A stretch of DNA of 64,000 bases from Verrucomicrobiales bacterium (lineage in GTDB: Bacteria > Verrucomicrobiota > Verrucomicrobiia > Verrucomicrobiales > DEV007). Positions 1 to 8,217 of this stretch are shown here, piece by piece (the first letter of the stretch is position 1; the number at the start of each line of letters is the position of its first letter). Location of the stretch: the NCBI GenBank assembly GCA_021648365.1, contig JAKISY010000002.1:54736-118735 (forward strand). The letters are read 5' to 3'. The notes under the pieces are model-generated. The model saw nothing but the letters and a program-made list of their open reading frames with translations, was not told where the DNA came from and made no database searches. Made by a program: the position numbers and the translations under genes.

Positions 1-2
1 AC

Positions 3-251
3 TTCTATGATCAACTTAGCAATTACCTACCACAGCTAGCAAGCTACTTCGAAGCTCACCTCTATTTCAATCTCATCGAACAGAATCAAGCCCGGTCAGC
101 TCTGATCAACAAAAATGCAGTTCAACTCTTGAGTCACAAAAAATTCTTCGTCTCACGACGTGCTTACGCCTACCTGAAAAAGCAAAAGCTCGACAAGAAA
201 TTTCAAAAAGTAGTGGACGAATATCAAGAGAAGCACAAAGATCGTTTGTAG
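3..251 (+). CDS. C-terminal end of an unidentified protein (partial)
   Basis: An open frame runs from the window edge to a TAG at 249-251 and gives about 82 residues. The peptide is basic and helical, rich in Lys, Gln and Tyr, with the stretches NYLPQLASYFEAHLYFNLIE and KKQKLDKKFQKVVDEYQEK. It ends 18 bases before the next gene, on the same strand, so the two may be cotranscribed. The start and most of the protein lie outside the window and I do not recognise a family. A coding reading is favoured because the frame is uninterrupted and reaches the edge. Confidence 0.5.
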   Translation, partial: FYDQLSNYLPQLASYFEAHLYFNLIEQNQARSALINKNAVQLLSHKKFFVSRRAYAYLKKQKLDKKFQKVVDEYQEKHKDRL

Positions 252-269
252 CTTTTACCGATCCTTACC

Positions 270-950
270 ATGTCCGACATCCGTCACCAGCTCGAAATCA
301 TTCGAGATCAAATCAGCACCGCCGCCCGCCAATCTGGACGATCAAGCGACGCGATTAAATTGCTCGCCGTTTCCAAAACCTATGCCAGCTCGATCATTGA
401 GAAGGCTTACGCCGAAGGACAGGTCCTCTTTGGAGAAAATCGCGTGCAAGAGCTCTTAGAAAAAGTGCCGCAACTACCCAGCGAATTGCAATGGCACCTC
501 ATCGGTCATCTACAAAAAAACAAAATCCGTAAAATTTTACCCCTCATCCATACCATCCACAGTATCGATTCCCTCAGCATCGCCGACAGCGTCAACCGCA
601 TCGCCGGCGAACTTAATCTAAAGATCCCCATTTACCTGCAAGTCAACATCTCCCACGACCAAGCCAAATTCGGATTCCCCCCCGCAGACGCACCAGCAGC
701 CCTCGACCATTTACAAAACCTCCCCCACCTACAGATCCAAGGCCTAATGACCATTCCCGAGTACAGTGCCGACCCAGAGCAAACTCGCCCCCACTTTGCC
801 TCCCTGCGCGACTTACGCAACCAGCTCAAAACCAGCAGCGGACTCCCCCTGCCAGGCCTCTCGATGGGCATGAGTCACGACTACCCCATCGCCATCCAAG
901 AAGGCGCCACCATCATCAGAGTCGGCTCCGCCCTCTTCGGCAAGCGCTAA
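270..950 (+). CDS. yggS: YggS/PROSC family PLP-binding homeostasis protein
   Basis: A 226-residue protein of the alanine-racemase-like YggS family, a single-domain TIM barrel that binds pyridoxal phosphate and helps keep free PLP and amino-acid pools balanced in the cytoplasm. The PLP lysine is Lys36 in LLAVSKTY, the same position as in E. coli YggS. Also visible are FGENRVQE, WHLIGHLQKNK and the C-terminal phosphate-binding segment LSMGMSHDYPIAIQEGAT followed by RVGSALFG. Length is normal for the family and the ATG is the first in frame. It follows an unidentified upstream gene by 18 bases. Confidence 0.93.
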   Translation: MSDIRHQLEIIRDQISTAARQSGRSSDAIKLLAVSKTYASSIIEKAYAEGQVLFGENRVQELLEKVPQLPSELQWHLIGHLQKNKIRKILPLIHTIHSIDSLSIADSVNRIAGELNLKIPIYLQVNISHDQAKFGFPPADAPAALDHLQNLPHLQIQGLMTIPEYSADPEQTRPHFASLRDLRNQLKTSSGLPLPGLSMGMSHDYPIAIQEGATIIRVGSALFGKR

Positions 951-1033
951 CCCGCAAATAACATAAATAGGGTCAGACCTTTTTTATATGTTTTTGTTGC
1001 TCTGTGGCGACCATGGTGATAAAATGTCTCATT

Positions 1034-2071
1034 ATGAGAAAGACACGCGCATTTCTGTTGGGGCCTTCGGGGCAGACAAATTATTATCATGTGATCAGCC
1101 GTGTGGCGGGCAAGTATTTGCTATTCGGAGATGATGAAAAGGAGACTTTTCGACATATACTTATGCGACAACTGAAGTTCTCTGGGCTGCGGGCTCTGGC
1201 TTGGTGCTTCATGGGCAATCATTTTCACCTGCTGCTAGAGGTGCCTGACAAGACTGCTTCGCTAGAAGGCTGGGAGGATGAGAATTACATTACTCGACTG
1301 CAAATCCTAAACCAAGAATGGAGCACTCAGCTAACGCTAAAAGACGTGCAGCAATATCGCGAAAATGGCGCTGATGAGTCGATTCACAAAATAGCACTTC
1401 AAGTGAAAGAACGCTTGTTTGATTTATCCATGTTCATGAAGGAACTGAAAATGAAAATGACCTTGGCATACAATAAAGTCCACGACCGCGAGGGAACCTT
1501 ATGGCAAGCACGGTTCAAAAGCGTCTTGCTTGAAAGCGGCAATGCATTGCGCGCGGTAGCCGCATATATTGATCTAAATCCTATTCGAGCAGGGCTAGCG
1601 CAAGACCCGGCAAGCTACCGCTGGTGCTCTTACGCTGCTGCAGTGGCAGGGATCAAGGGCACTCGCCAAGCTTTGAGCTTTGCGGTGACGGGTAAAAAAA
1701 ATGCGCCTTGGAAACAAGTGGCTCAAGAATATCGCTGCCTCTTATTTGGCTTAGGCGAAAAAAGGTTAGGCGGTCAAACGGCAGATGGATCTAGTCAAGC
1801 TAAAGCAGGTTTCACACAGACTCAAATTGACGACGTATGGCAGGCGGGCGGAAAAATGCCACTGGAGATGGCTTTGCGCTGCCGAGTGCGGTATTTCAGT
1901 GATGGCGCCGTATTGGGCGGGCAGAACTTCGTCGATGAATTTTTCAACAACAAGCGCGACCAATTCGGCTCGCGGCGCAAGGATGGTGGTAGAAAAATGC
2001 GTGGAGCGCAATGGGGCGAGTTACGCGTATTACGGGATTTGGGAGATGGAATCGTGCGCAGCGAAGCTTGA
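1034..2071 (+). CDS. RAYT / REP-associated tyrosine transposase, copy 1
   Basis: A 345-residue Y1 (IS200/IS605-type) transposase of the RAYT group: single-strand DNA transposases linked to dispersed palindromic repeats rather than flanked by their own ends. The HUH motif is in GNHFHLLLEVPD, and the likely nucleophile Tyr is in MTLAYNK, followed by GTLWQARFKSV. AYIDLNPIRAGLA and the basic C-terminal block RRKDGGRKMRGAQWG are also clear. I chose the ATG at 1034 because the protein then aligns with copy 2 from its first residue (MRK.R.FLLGP.GQTNYYHV). The frame is also open upstream from GTG 1004. No terminal inverted repeats flank it, as expected for RAYTs. It is convergent with the next gene. 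Confidence 0.9.
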   Translation: MRKTRAFLLGPSGQTNYYHVISRVAGKYLLFGDDEKETFRHILMRQLKFSGLRALAWCFMGNHFHLLLEVPDKTASLEGWEDENYITRLQILNQEWSTQLTLKDVQQYRENGADESIHKIALQVKERLFDLSMFMKELKMKMTLAYNKVHDREGTLWQARFKSVLLESGNALRAVAAYIDLNPIRAGLAQDPASYRWCSYAAAVAGIKGTRQALSFAVTGKKNAPWKQVAQEYRCLLFGLGEKRLGGQTADGSSQAKAGFTQTQIDDVWQAGGKMPLEMALRCRVRYFSDGAVLGGQNFVDEFFNNKRDQFGSRRKDGGRKMRGAQWGELRVLRDLGDGIVRSEA

Positions 2072-2075
2072 TCAT

Positions 2076-2819
2076 CTAATACAAAAAAATCGGTGGAGGC
2101 ACAATTTTGATTGGACCTTCCACATCGCTACCCTCACTTTCTTCGATGCTGCTGACCACTTCACCCTCAAACTCAATCGTAAGTTTACCCACTGGAACTT
2201 TCACATAAACGGTAGATTGAAAAAGCCGCCCAAAACGATCGGGAGCTGTCACCGTCTGCGGCACACGTTCATAAGTGATATACTCCACCTTGTCCGTTCG
2301 TCCCTCCTTCGTCACTTTCGACGTACGATTATCAGGACGCCCCAGAGCTCGTGCCACCTCCCCTATCGTCATGCCCATGGCAATTTGTTTGTTAGCAATC
2401 AAGTCCTGCACCAAAAGCTCGCGCTCGTAGAGTTTTTTAAGTTTTTCCACCAGTTCATCATCAATGCCCTCCACCGCCTTGCGATTCACCCAGCCCGCCA
2501 CTTGCCCTTGCCTCGCTCTCGCCCTGATCCGGTAGGCCTTGTCACTGACCGCCAACAAGGTCGCCGGCCCACCTGGCACCAGATTACCCAACCAGCGCTT
2601 GCCTTTCAGCGAACCGTAAACTGGCGAAGCCTTCACCACTTTCAGCTTGATCGGTTTATCCAACAAATCTTCGAGATAGACGGCGCCTTCTTCCTGAATA
2701 AGGTTGCTTTTACCTAGCTGCGCAGCACCTCTTTCAGCAAAAGCAAAAACACCACAAGAAATCAAAACCATCAGTAACACCGATCGCTTGCCTTTTTTGA
2801 AATGAGTTTTTAGTATCAC
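2076..2819 (-). CDS. Exported SH3-like hypothetical protein
   Basis: A 247-residue protein with a basic N-terminus and hydrophobic stretch (SVLLMVLISCGVFAFAE), a signal peptide by appearance. After it comes a beta-rich region from about residue 50 to 115 with spacing like bacterial SH3 domains (LKVVKASPVYG, YRIRARARQGQVAGWVNRKA). Residues 115-150 look helical, and MTIGEVARALGRPD resembles the outer-membrane-assembly type of repeat found in small exported proteins. I do not recognise a named family. It is convergent with the RAYT gene, with only 4 bases between the two stops, and divergent from hemL. A periplasmic structural or binding role is an inference. Confidence 0.65.
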   Translation of the reverse strand: MILKTHFKKGKRSVLLMVLISCGVFAFAERGAAQLGKSNLIQEEGAVYLEDLLDKPIKLKVVKASPVYGSLKGKRWLGNLVPGGPATLLAVSDKAYRIRARARQGQVAGWVNRKAVEGIDDELVEKLKKLYERELLVQDLIANKQIAMGMTIGEVARALGRPDNRTSKVTKEGRTDKVEYITYERVPQTVTAPDRFGRLFQSTVYVKVPVGKLTIEFEGEVVSSIEESEGSDVEGPIKIVPPPIFLY

Positions 2820-2917
2820 AAGTTTCTTTCCAGCTCTATTCCTATAGACGATATCAACAGCCTACTATTCAATCATTCGAAAAAAAAGCCCTAAAACACT
2901 CATCTCTAAAATATACC

Positions 2918-4207
2918 ATGTCCAAGCACCATCAATCCGAAGTCCTTTTCGCTCGCGCCAAACGCCACATCCCTGGCGGAGTCAACTCCCCCGTCCGAGC
3001 TTTTCGCAATGTCGATGGCGATCCTTTTTTTGTCGATCACGCATCCGGGTGCCACGTACGCGACGTCGATGGCAATGAACTGATCGACTATGTAGGCACC
3101 TGGGGACCCGCCATTTTAGGGCACGCTCCCACCGTAGTCGTAGAAGCGGTGCGCGAAGCTGCCAGCGAAGGTTTGAGCTTCGGCATTCCCAATCCACGTG
3201 AAGTCGAAATGGCAGACCTCATCTGCGACTGGGTACCCTCGGTGGAAAAAGTCCGCATGGTCAATAGCGGGACCGAAGCCACCATGTCAGCACTGCGCCT
3301 AGCGCGAGGCTTCACCGGACGCGATCTAGTGATCAAGTTCGAAGGCTGTTATCACGGTCATGTGGACTCCATGTTAGTCGCCGCTGGCAGCGGGGCCCTC
3401 ACCCACGGCGAACCCGACAGCGCTGGCGTTCCTGCCGCCTTTGCCAATACCACCATCTGCCTACCATTCAATGACCCACAAGCACTTGAAGACGTTTTTA
3501 CGCAGCAAGGAGATGAAATAGCAGCCATCATTGTAGAGCCGATCCCCGCCAATGCTGGGCTGATTTTTCCCCAAGAAGGCTTCTTACAGTTCTTGCGCGA
3601 CATCACCCAAAAACACGGCAGCCTATTGATCTTCGATGAAGTCATGACCGGCTTTCGCGTCGCCAAAGGCGGCGTGCAAGAGCATGTCGGCGTCACCCCA
3701 GATTTGACCGCACTCGGCAAAGTGATCGGCGGTGGCCTGCCAGTGGGCGCTTTTGGCGGACGCGCCGACATCATGGATTTGCTCGCCCCCGATGGCCCCG
3801 TATATCAAGCCGGCACCCTCTCAGGCAACCCGCTCGCCATGGCTGCCGGCTTGGCACAACTGCGTGAATTGGAGCGCATCAATGCTTGGGAAAAACTCGA
3901 ACAGCTCGGTGCTATTTTTGAAAAAAGCGTGCGCGATACATTGAAAACTACCGGCAAAGATTACACCTTCAACCGCATCGGCTCGATGTTCTGCCTCTTT
4001 TTCACCGAACAAGAAATCCGCAATCTCGACGACGCAAAAACCGCTGACCTCGAAGCCTTCAAAAAATACTTCGCCGCAACCTTAGACAACGGCGTCTATT
4101 TTGCCCCCTCCCAATTCGAAACTGGATTCATTTCTACCGCTCACAGCGAAGCCGATCTAGCTAAAACAGCCGAAGTCGCAGCAGCAGCCTTAACAAACGT
4201 GCGATAA
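2918..4207 (+). CDS. hemL: Glutamate-1-semialdehyde 2,1-aminomutase
   Basis: A 429-residue PLP enzyme that converts glutamate-1-semialdehyde to 5-aminolevulinate, the last step of the C5 route into haem. Family signatures are RAKRHIPGGVNSPVRAF at the N-terminus, GTEATMSALRLARG, FEGCYHGHVD, FDEVMTGFRV and the PLP-lysine segment LGKVIGGGLPVGAFGG, followed by YQAGTLSGNPLAMAAG. Length is normal and the start ATG is unambiguous. It stands alone: a toxin-antitoxin pair begins 74 bases downstream, and the exported protein upstream is divergent. Confidence 0.96.
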   Translation: MSKHHQSEVLFARAKRHIPGGVNSPVRAFRNVDGDPFFVDHASGCHVRDVDGNELIDYVGTWGPAILGHAPTVVVEAVREAASEGLSFGIPNPREVEMADLICDWVPSVEKVRMVNSGTEATMSALRLARGFTGRDLVIKFEGCYHGHVDSMLVAAGSGALTHGEPDSAGVPAAFANTTICLPFNDPQALEDVFTQQGDEIAAIIVEPIPANAGLIFPQEGFLQFLRDITQKHGSLLIFDEVMTGFRVAKGGVQEHVGVTPDLTALGKVIGGGLPVGAFGGRADIMDLLAPDGPVYQAGTLSGNPLAMAAGLAQLRELERINAWEKLEQLGAIFEKSVRDTLKTTGKDYTFNRIGSMFCLFFTEQEIRNLDDAKTADLEAFKKYFAATLDNGVYFAPSQFETGFISTAHSEADLAKTAEVAAAALTNVR

Positions 4208-4239
4208 ACACACCTCACCGTTACCACTCTTTGTAAAGC

Positions 4240-4275
4240 TTGCACAATGTGTAACAATGTGTAACAATGTGTAAC
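4240..4275 (+). promoter_or_regulatory. Three 10-bp direct repeats upstream of the antitoxin gene
   Basis: The unit gtaacaatgt or a close variant recurs at exact 10-bp spacing across 4246-4275, ending just before ATG 4282. A possible -35 (TTGCAC, 4240-4245) lies at the left edge, with the sequence taacaa 16 bases downstream as a weak -10. One helical turn between units puts them on the same DNA face, which suits cooperative binding of a Phd-type antitoxin. Autoregulation is inferred from the family; only the repeats are seen. Confidence 0.5.
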
Positions 4276-4281
4276 ATTTAA

Positions 4282-4521
4282 ATGATGAAAACCGTATCCA
4301 TTCGTGAACTTCACCAATCCACAGGTGAGATTGTGCGCACGGCAAACCAAGAACCCGCATTAGTGACCGACCGCGGGCGCCCCATAGCCATCATCAAAGC
4401 CATCACAGCGGCCGACATGACAGGTCAAGCCCTGCCAAAAGGACATTGGCAATCGCTCCCTAGACCTACTCTCTGTACCGATTCCACTGCCACAGTTTCT
4501 GAAGACCGTGGCAACTCGTAA
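4282..4521 (+). CDS. Phd/YefM-type antitoxin
   Basis: A 79-residue protein beginning MMKTVSIRELHQSTGEIVR, the typical N-terminal DNA-binding fold of the Phd/YefM family, followed by the conserved turn VTDRGRPIAIIKAI. The C-terminal half is short, polar and probably unstructured until bound to toxin. The toxin gene follows after 20 bases on the same strand. Phd-type antitoxins usually bind operators in their own promoter; a 10-bp repeat array sits directly upstream. It could begin at the second Met (4285). Confidence 0.88.
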   Translation: MMKTVSIRELHQSTGEIVRTANQEPALVTDRGRPIAIIKAITAADMTGQALPKGHWQSLPRPTLCTDSTATVSEDRGNS

Positions 4522-4541
4522 TCATCTACTTTGCCTATAAC

Positions 4542-4976
4542 GTGATCTACTTAGATACCTGTTACATTCTAAAGTGCTACCTTACTGAAAATGGATCGGA
4601 AGAAGTGCGCCGACTCACACAATCCTCCAACGGGCTGGCTTCCTGCGCCATAGCGCGAATGGAGTTCGCCGCAGCCGTCCACCGACATCAACGAGAAGGC
4701 AAACTTTCCAAAACCAACGCAGCGCACGTTCTCGACTGTTTTCAACAAGATGAACAAGCTGGGCTTTGGCATTGGTATGGACTAACTCAGAACTTACTCA
4801 ACGAAGTTTTTACTCGATTCCAATCTATGGACACTGGTCTTTTTGTCAGAACAAATGATGCGCTCCATCTCACGTGTGCATTTCAACAAGGCTTTGAATC
4901 CATCCACTCCAATGATCGCCACCTGCTTGCCGCTGCTACAGCATTTTCACTGAAAGGTATCGATGTGATCCCATAA
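4542..4976 (+). CDS. PIN-domain (VapC-type) toxin
   Basis: A 144-residue PIN-domain ribonuclease, with a GTG start directly giving the canonical MIYLDTCYILK. The acidic metal-binding residues expected for PIN nucleases are visible: Asp5 in YLDT, Glu in ARMEFAAAV, Asp in TNDALHL and Asp in HSNDRHLL near the end. Such toxins cut tRNA or rRNA when the antitoxin is lost. The pairing of a Phd/YefM antitoxin with a PIN toxin is common in bacterial genomes. It is followed by a 44-base gap and a convergent glycosyltransferase gene. Confidence 0.88.
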   Translation: MIYLDTCYILKCYLTENGSEEVRRLTQSSNGLASCAIARMEFAAAVHRHQREGKLSKTNAAHVLDCFQQDEQAGLWHWYGLTQNLLNEVFTRFQSMDTGLFVRTNDALHLTCAFQQGFESIHSNDRHLLAAATAFSLKGIDVIP

Positions 4977-5020
4977 CCCACACCGACAAACCTTGAATCC
5001 TTGGAACTGATCTAGCTCCC

Positions 5021-6238
5021 TCAATCACTACCCAACGCCTCCCGCAAGTTCGCCAACTTCTCCACCGCCCCCTTACCCGCATCCGAGGTGATTTTTGATC
5101 CCCCGCCAAGCAGCGAGGTCAAAGCCCTACCTTTGTTCTTGAGCAATTCATTTCTCAATTTTGCCAGCTCTTGAGTAGCGCGCAACTCAGCCTTCAAGCC
5201 ATTGCGTTCACGTTTCAAAACTTCAAACTTCTCCGCTAAGGCAGCACCATGAAAGACTGGCGTCTTCTCATCCCAAGTGTTCACCAGTGCTTTATTCGGA
5301 TAATCATTCAGCTCGTCGATACTGCTTTCATCCAATGAATTGATGAGCGATTCCAGCGTCGCCTCGTCTGACTTAGCTGCCAGCTTTGCCAACAACAACT
5401 GGAACAATCCCGGATGAAAACTCGAAATACTACTCTGCGTCGCTGCCATGTATTGATAAAAACGTCGCCGCACAGCTGGATCAGCTTCCACTTCGCCAGC
5501 ATAATCATGATAAAGGTCGAGGTGCATGCGCAACATCTCCTTCAACAAAGGCGCTGGCGCGCTGTTGATATTGTTCTCAGGATGCACTCGATAATTCAGC
5601 AAACATTCCTCCAACAAGCGAATACCACCACGAATCGCCGCTCCACTTAGGAAAAAATAATCGTGATTAAAACGATAAGGACGAAAGGGATTGGCACACA
5701 AATAATCTGCACGAGCAATGATGTTACTACTGGTCACAGGGAAATTCGCTATGCCCATCCATTCCCAAATCGACAAGTCTGCATCTTTCGCCATCGACCA
5801 CACCGCGCGCAGCCACTTAGCGCGCGACTCCTCTGTCGCGAGAGGCTCATTGTCAGGATCGATCATCGTCAGACCTGTCACCACCACTTGCGTACCTTCA
5901 CTGCCTTCTCCTTCGAATAAAGGCAGGCACTTCTCAAAACGCTGTGGTTCATAAAAATCATCCGAATTCAAAATACTGATCAGATCACACTGCTCTGCCG
6001 CGATCTTCGCCGCACGATTCAAAGTATTGTGCGCGCCCGCATTTTCCTGCACCAGCAGCTTCACGCCACGATCCTCATAAGAGCGGATCACCTCGACTGA
6101 GTTATCTTTAGAGCCATCATCGATCACCAAAAAAAGATCGGGTGGCCGAGTCTGATCCAACACCGATTCAATCGCCTTACCCACATAGTGAGCATGATTA
6201 TAACAAGGGATGATAACCGCTAGGCGAGTCTGCTTCAT
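5021..6238 (-). CDS. Family 2 glycosyltransferase
   Basis: A 405-residue GT-A fold enzyme. The N-terminal LAVIIPCYNHAHYVGKAIES, the nucleotide-binding LVIDDGSKDNSVEVI and the metal-binding region ISILNSDDFYEP are standard for GT2. The catalytic domain spans about residues 1-240, and the remainder is helical, ending in a Lys/Glu/Leu-rich probable coiled coil (VLKRERNGLKAELRATQEL). There are no membrane segments, so it is cytoplasmic or peripheral. Its ATG overlaps the stop of the upstream gene by ATGA (6235-6238), so the two transferases are translationally coupled and probably act on the same surface glycan. Confidence 0.9.
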   Translation of the reverse strand: MKQTRLAVIIPCYNHAHYVGKAIESVLDQTRPPDLFLVIDDGSKDNSVEVIRSYEDRGVKLLVQENAGAHNTLNRAAKIAAEQCDLISILNSDDFYEPQRFEKCLPLFEGEGSEGTQVVVTGLTMIDPDNEPLATEESRAKWLRAVWSMAKDADLSIWEWMGIANFPVTSSNIIARADYLCANPFRPYRFNHDYFFLSGAAIRGGIRLLEECLLNYRVHPENNINSAPAPLLKEMLRMHLDLYHDYAGEVEADPAVRRRFYQYMAATQSSISSFHPGLFQLLLAKLAAKSDEATLESLINSLDESSIDELNDYPNKALVNTWDEKTPVFHGAALAEKFEVLKRERNGLKAELRATQELAKLRNELLKNKGRALTSLLGGGSKITSDAGKGAVEKLANLREALGSD

Positions 6239-8151
6239 GATGCTATGATTTTCAATAATTGTTCTACCCAGTCCTGATAGGGCAGCGCCGAGTATTGGAT
6301 CGTTTTTGACTGACGGATCTTCAAAGGTCCCAACTTCAGATGTTCTGCCCTGACAGGTCTCAAATGCAATAGATCCTCCGCACCTTCATAGTCCGCCCGG
6401 CTCACCAAAACCGCCTCGCTCGCTATCTTATCCAAAGCCGAACGCCCTATATCTGGACGAGCTTCCACCGCCATAGAAAAAGTCACCCCACTAAGACGCT
6501 GCACCATCCAAGCACACAGCAGCATGCCCGAACGCATCGCGTGCAGGTGACGCACCCCCCGCTTACGAACCAAACGGTTCAAATGCAAGGCTCTGCGAGC
6601 CTGAATCAAATAGTCCTCTGTCGCAACCGCATTACCCAATTCCTTACGCCACTGCATCAGCTTAGCTTTATCCTCGTGAGAAAATTCCCACTCAGCTTCC
6701 AATACCATTCCATCTGGAAAAAAATCAACCTCGCTCAGTTGATCCCCCCTATCCGCTAAGCTCGCACTTGGCGATACTTGAGCGACCATGAACTGAATGT
6801 CCTTCTGCTGGCAGGCGCTCACACTAGCAATCTCAAAATCTAAACACTCATCCTGCGGCGTCAAACTCTCGAGCAAATACAAAATAGGAGCCTGCTCTCC
6901 CCCCTTTTTCACACCCACGCCTTCAGCAAGCGCTCGGTCAAACTTCTCCGCCAACTGCCCCGAAGTGATCTGCAACTCGAACACCTGCAAAGCCTTCTCC
7001 CTACCTGACCTACCCATCTTCCTCGCCAATGCACGATCCTCCGCCAAACGCCGCAAGGCTCCTGCAAAAGCATCCGCATCCCCCGATTTCACCAAAATCC
7101 CCGTCTCACCATCATCCACCATTTCTGGCACGCCCACCAAGCGAGTCGATACGATCGGCAGCGAACACGCCATCGACTCAGTGATCACCGTAGGCAAAAT
7201 ATCCGACGCCCCCTTGCTATCCACGATGCAAGGTAGCGCAAACACATCACTCGCCTGCAGCCGTCGCTTCACCTCCTCCTGCGTCTGCACACCGGCAAAT
7301 TCTATCTTATCACTCACACCCAATTCCTCCGCCAAATCTAACAGCTGCTGCCTCCAGGGTCCCTCCCCGATGATACAGCATTCGTAATCCACTCCCCGTT
7401 CGCTCAACTTAGCACAGGCTTCGATCAAATAATGAAACCCCTTAAACTCGATCAAACGACCAATCGTGATAATCTTCAAAGGCCCATCCTGCGAGATCGC
7501 CGCCTGGGGAAAATCCACCATGGTGATACCATTATAAATCCGCTCAATTTTATCCGCTGATTCTGGGCAAGTATCGCGCAAAATATCGCGACTGTGATCG
7601 CTCACCGCCACCACAAACTCCGCCTCGCGGCACAACTCGCGCAATAGGTCATCACTGCCCAGATCGATCATGAAATCTTGCGCGTGAGGCGTGAAACTGA
7701 AAGGAATACCCGCCCACTGTTTGATGAATAATGCTGTGTGCGTCGCTCGATTAGCAAAATGCACATGCACATGCTGCACCCCGCGCCGCGCAAACAGCTC
7801 AGCAAAATACAAAGCATTACGCGCCCGCGTAGCCGCCTTGAAACTCTCCCCATACTCCGCGTCGTGACGAGCTATCATCGCCCCGAAGCGCTCATCCCAA
7901 CTACCGTCCCGCTGCCGCTCTTTCTGCAAAGCTTGTAGCACCTTGGCAGGAGCTGGATAAAACACATCCGCGGTGAGTTGTTCAAAACGCTCATGGCGAA
8001 TGGTGCTCGGCGGCGGGTTGATCGACGCTATATCCAAATCAAAACCGCTCGCCTCCAACGCAAGCATTTCTGAATCACAAAAAGTCTGCGATATCACAGG
8101 ATAACGAGAATACAGATAAGCAAGACGGCGCGACGAGCCAGGAGTGTTCAT
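6235..8151 (-). CDS. Family 4 glycosyltransferase with an extra C-terminal half-domain
   Basis: A 638-residue protein. Residues 1 to about 400 form a complete GT-B glycosyltransferase: YLYSRYPVISQTF, HVHFANRATHTALF, FTPHAQDF, IGRLIEFKGFHYLIEAC and the EX7E region with ITESMACSLPIVST. About 230 residues follow that are not part of a normal GT4. This tail echoes the N-terminal Rossmann lobe (ARRALHLNRLVRKRGVRHLH against ARNALYFAELFARRGVQHVH) but has no second donor-binding lobe. It may be a degenerate duplication with a binding or regulatory role. It is the first gene of a two-gene operon with the GT2 gene. Cytoplasmic, peripheral. Confidence 0.88.
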   Translation of the reverse strand: MNTPGSSRRLAYLYSRYPVISQTFCDSEMLALEASGFDLDIASINPPPSTIRHERFEQLTADVFYPAPAKVLQALQKERQRDGSWDERFGAMIARHDAEYGESFKAATRARNALYFAELFARRGVQHVHVHFANRATHTALFIKQWAGIPFSFTPHAQDFMIDLGSDDLLRELCREAEFVVAVSDHSRDILRDTCPESADKIERIYNGITMVDFPQAAISQDGPLKIITIGRLIEFKGFHYLIEACAKLSERGVDYECCIIGEGPWRQQLLDLAEELGVSDKIEFAGVQTQEEVKRRLQASDVFALPCIVDSKGASDILPTVITESMACSLPIVSTRLVGVPEMVDDGETGILVKSGDADAFAGALRRLAEDRALARKMGRSGREKALQVFELQITSGQLAEKFDRALAEGVGVKKGGEQAPILYLLESLTPQDECLDFEIASVSACQQKDIQFMVAQVSPSASLADRGDQLSEVDFFPDGMVLEAEWEFSHEDKAKLMQWRKELGNAVATEDYLIQARRALHLNRLVRKRGVRHLHAMRSGMLLCAWMVQRLSGVTFSMAVEARPDIGRSALDKIASEAVLVSRADYEGAEDLLHLRPVRAEHLKLGPLKIRQSKTIQYSALPYQDWVEQLLKIIAS

Positions 8152-8217
8152 GATGATTGGCGAATCTATGGATTTATTAAAATAACAACGCTAGTTAGAA
8201 ATCAGCCGCTGCATTCA

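Noticed and set aside
966..978. Small ggtc-a-gacc palindrome with T-run after yggS as terminator
   Set aside because: Four-base stem with a one-base loop cannot form a stable hairpin.
1785..2717. 310-residue plus-strand open frame over the RAYT end and the exported protein
   Set aside because: It runs across the convergent junction of two well-supported genes and its sequence has no protein-like pattern; it is a shadow frame.
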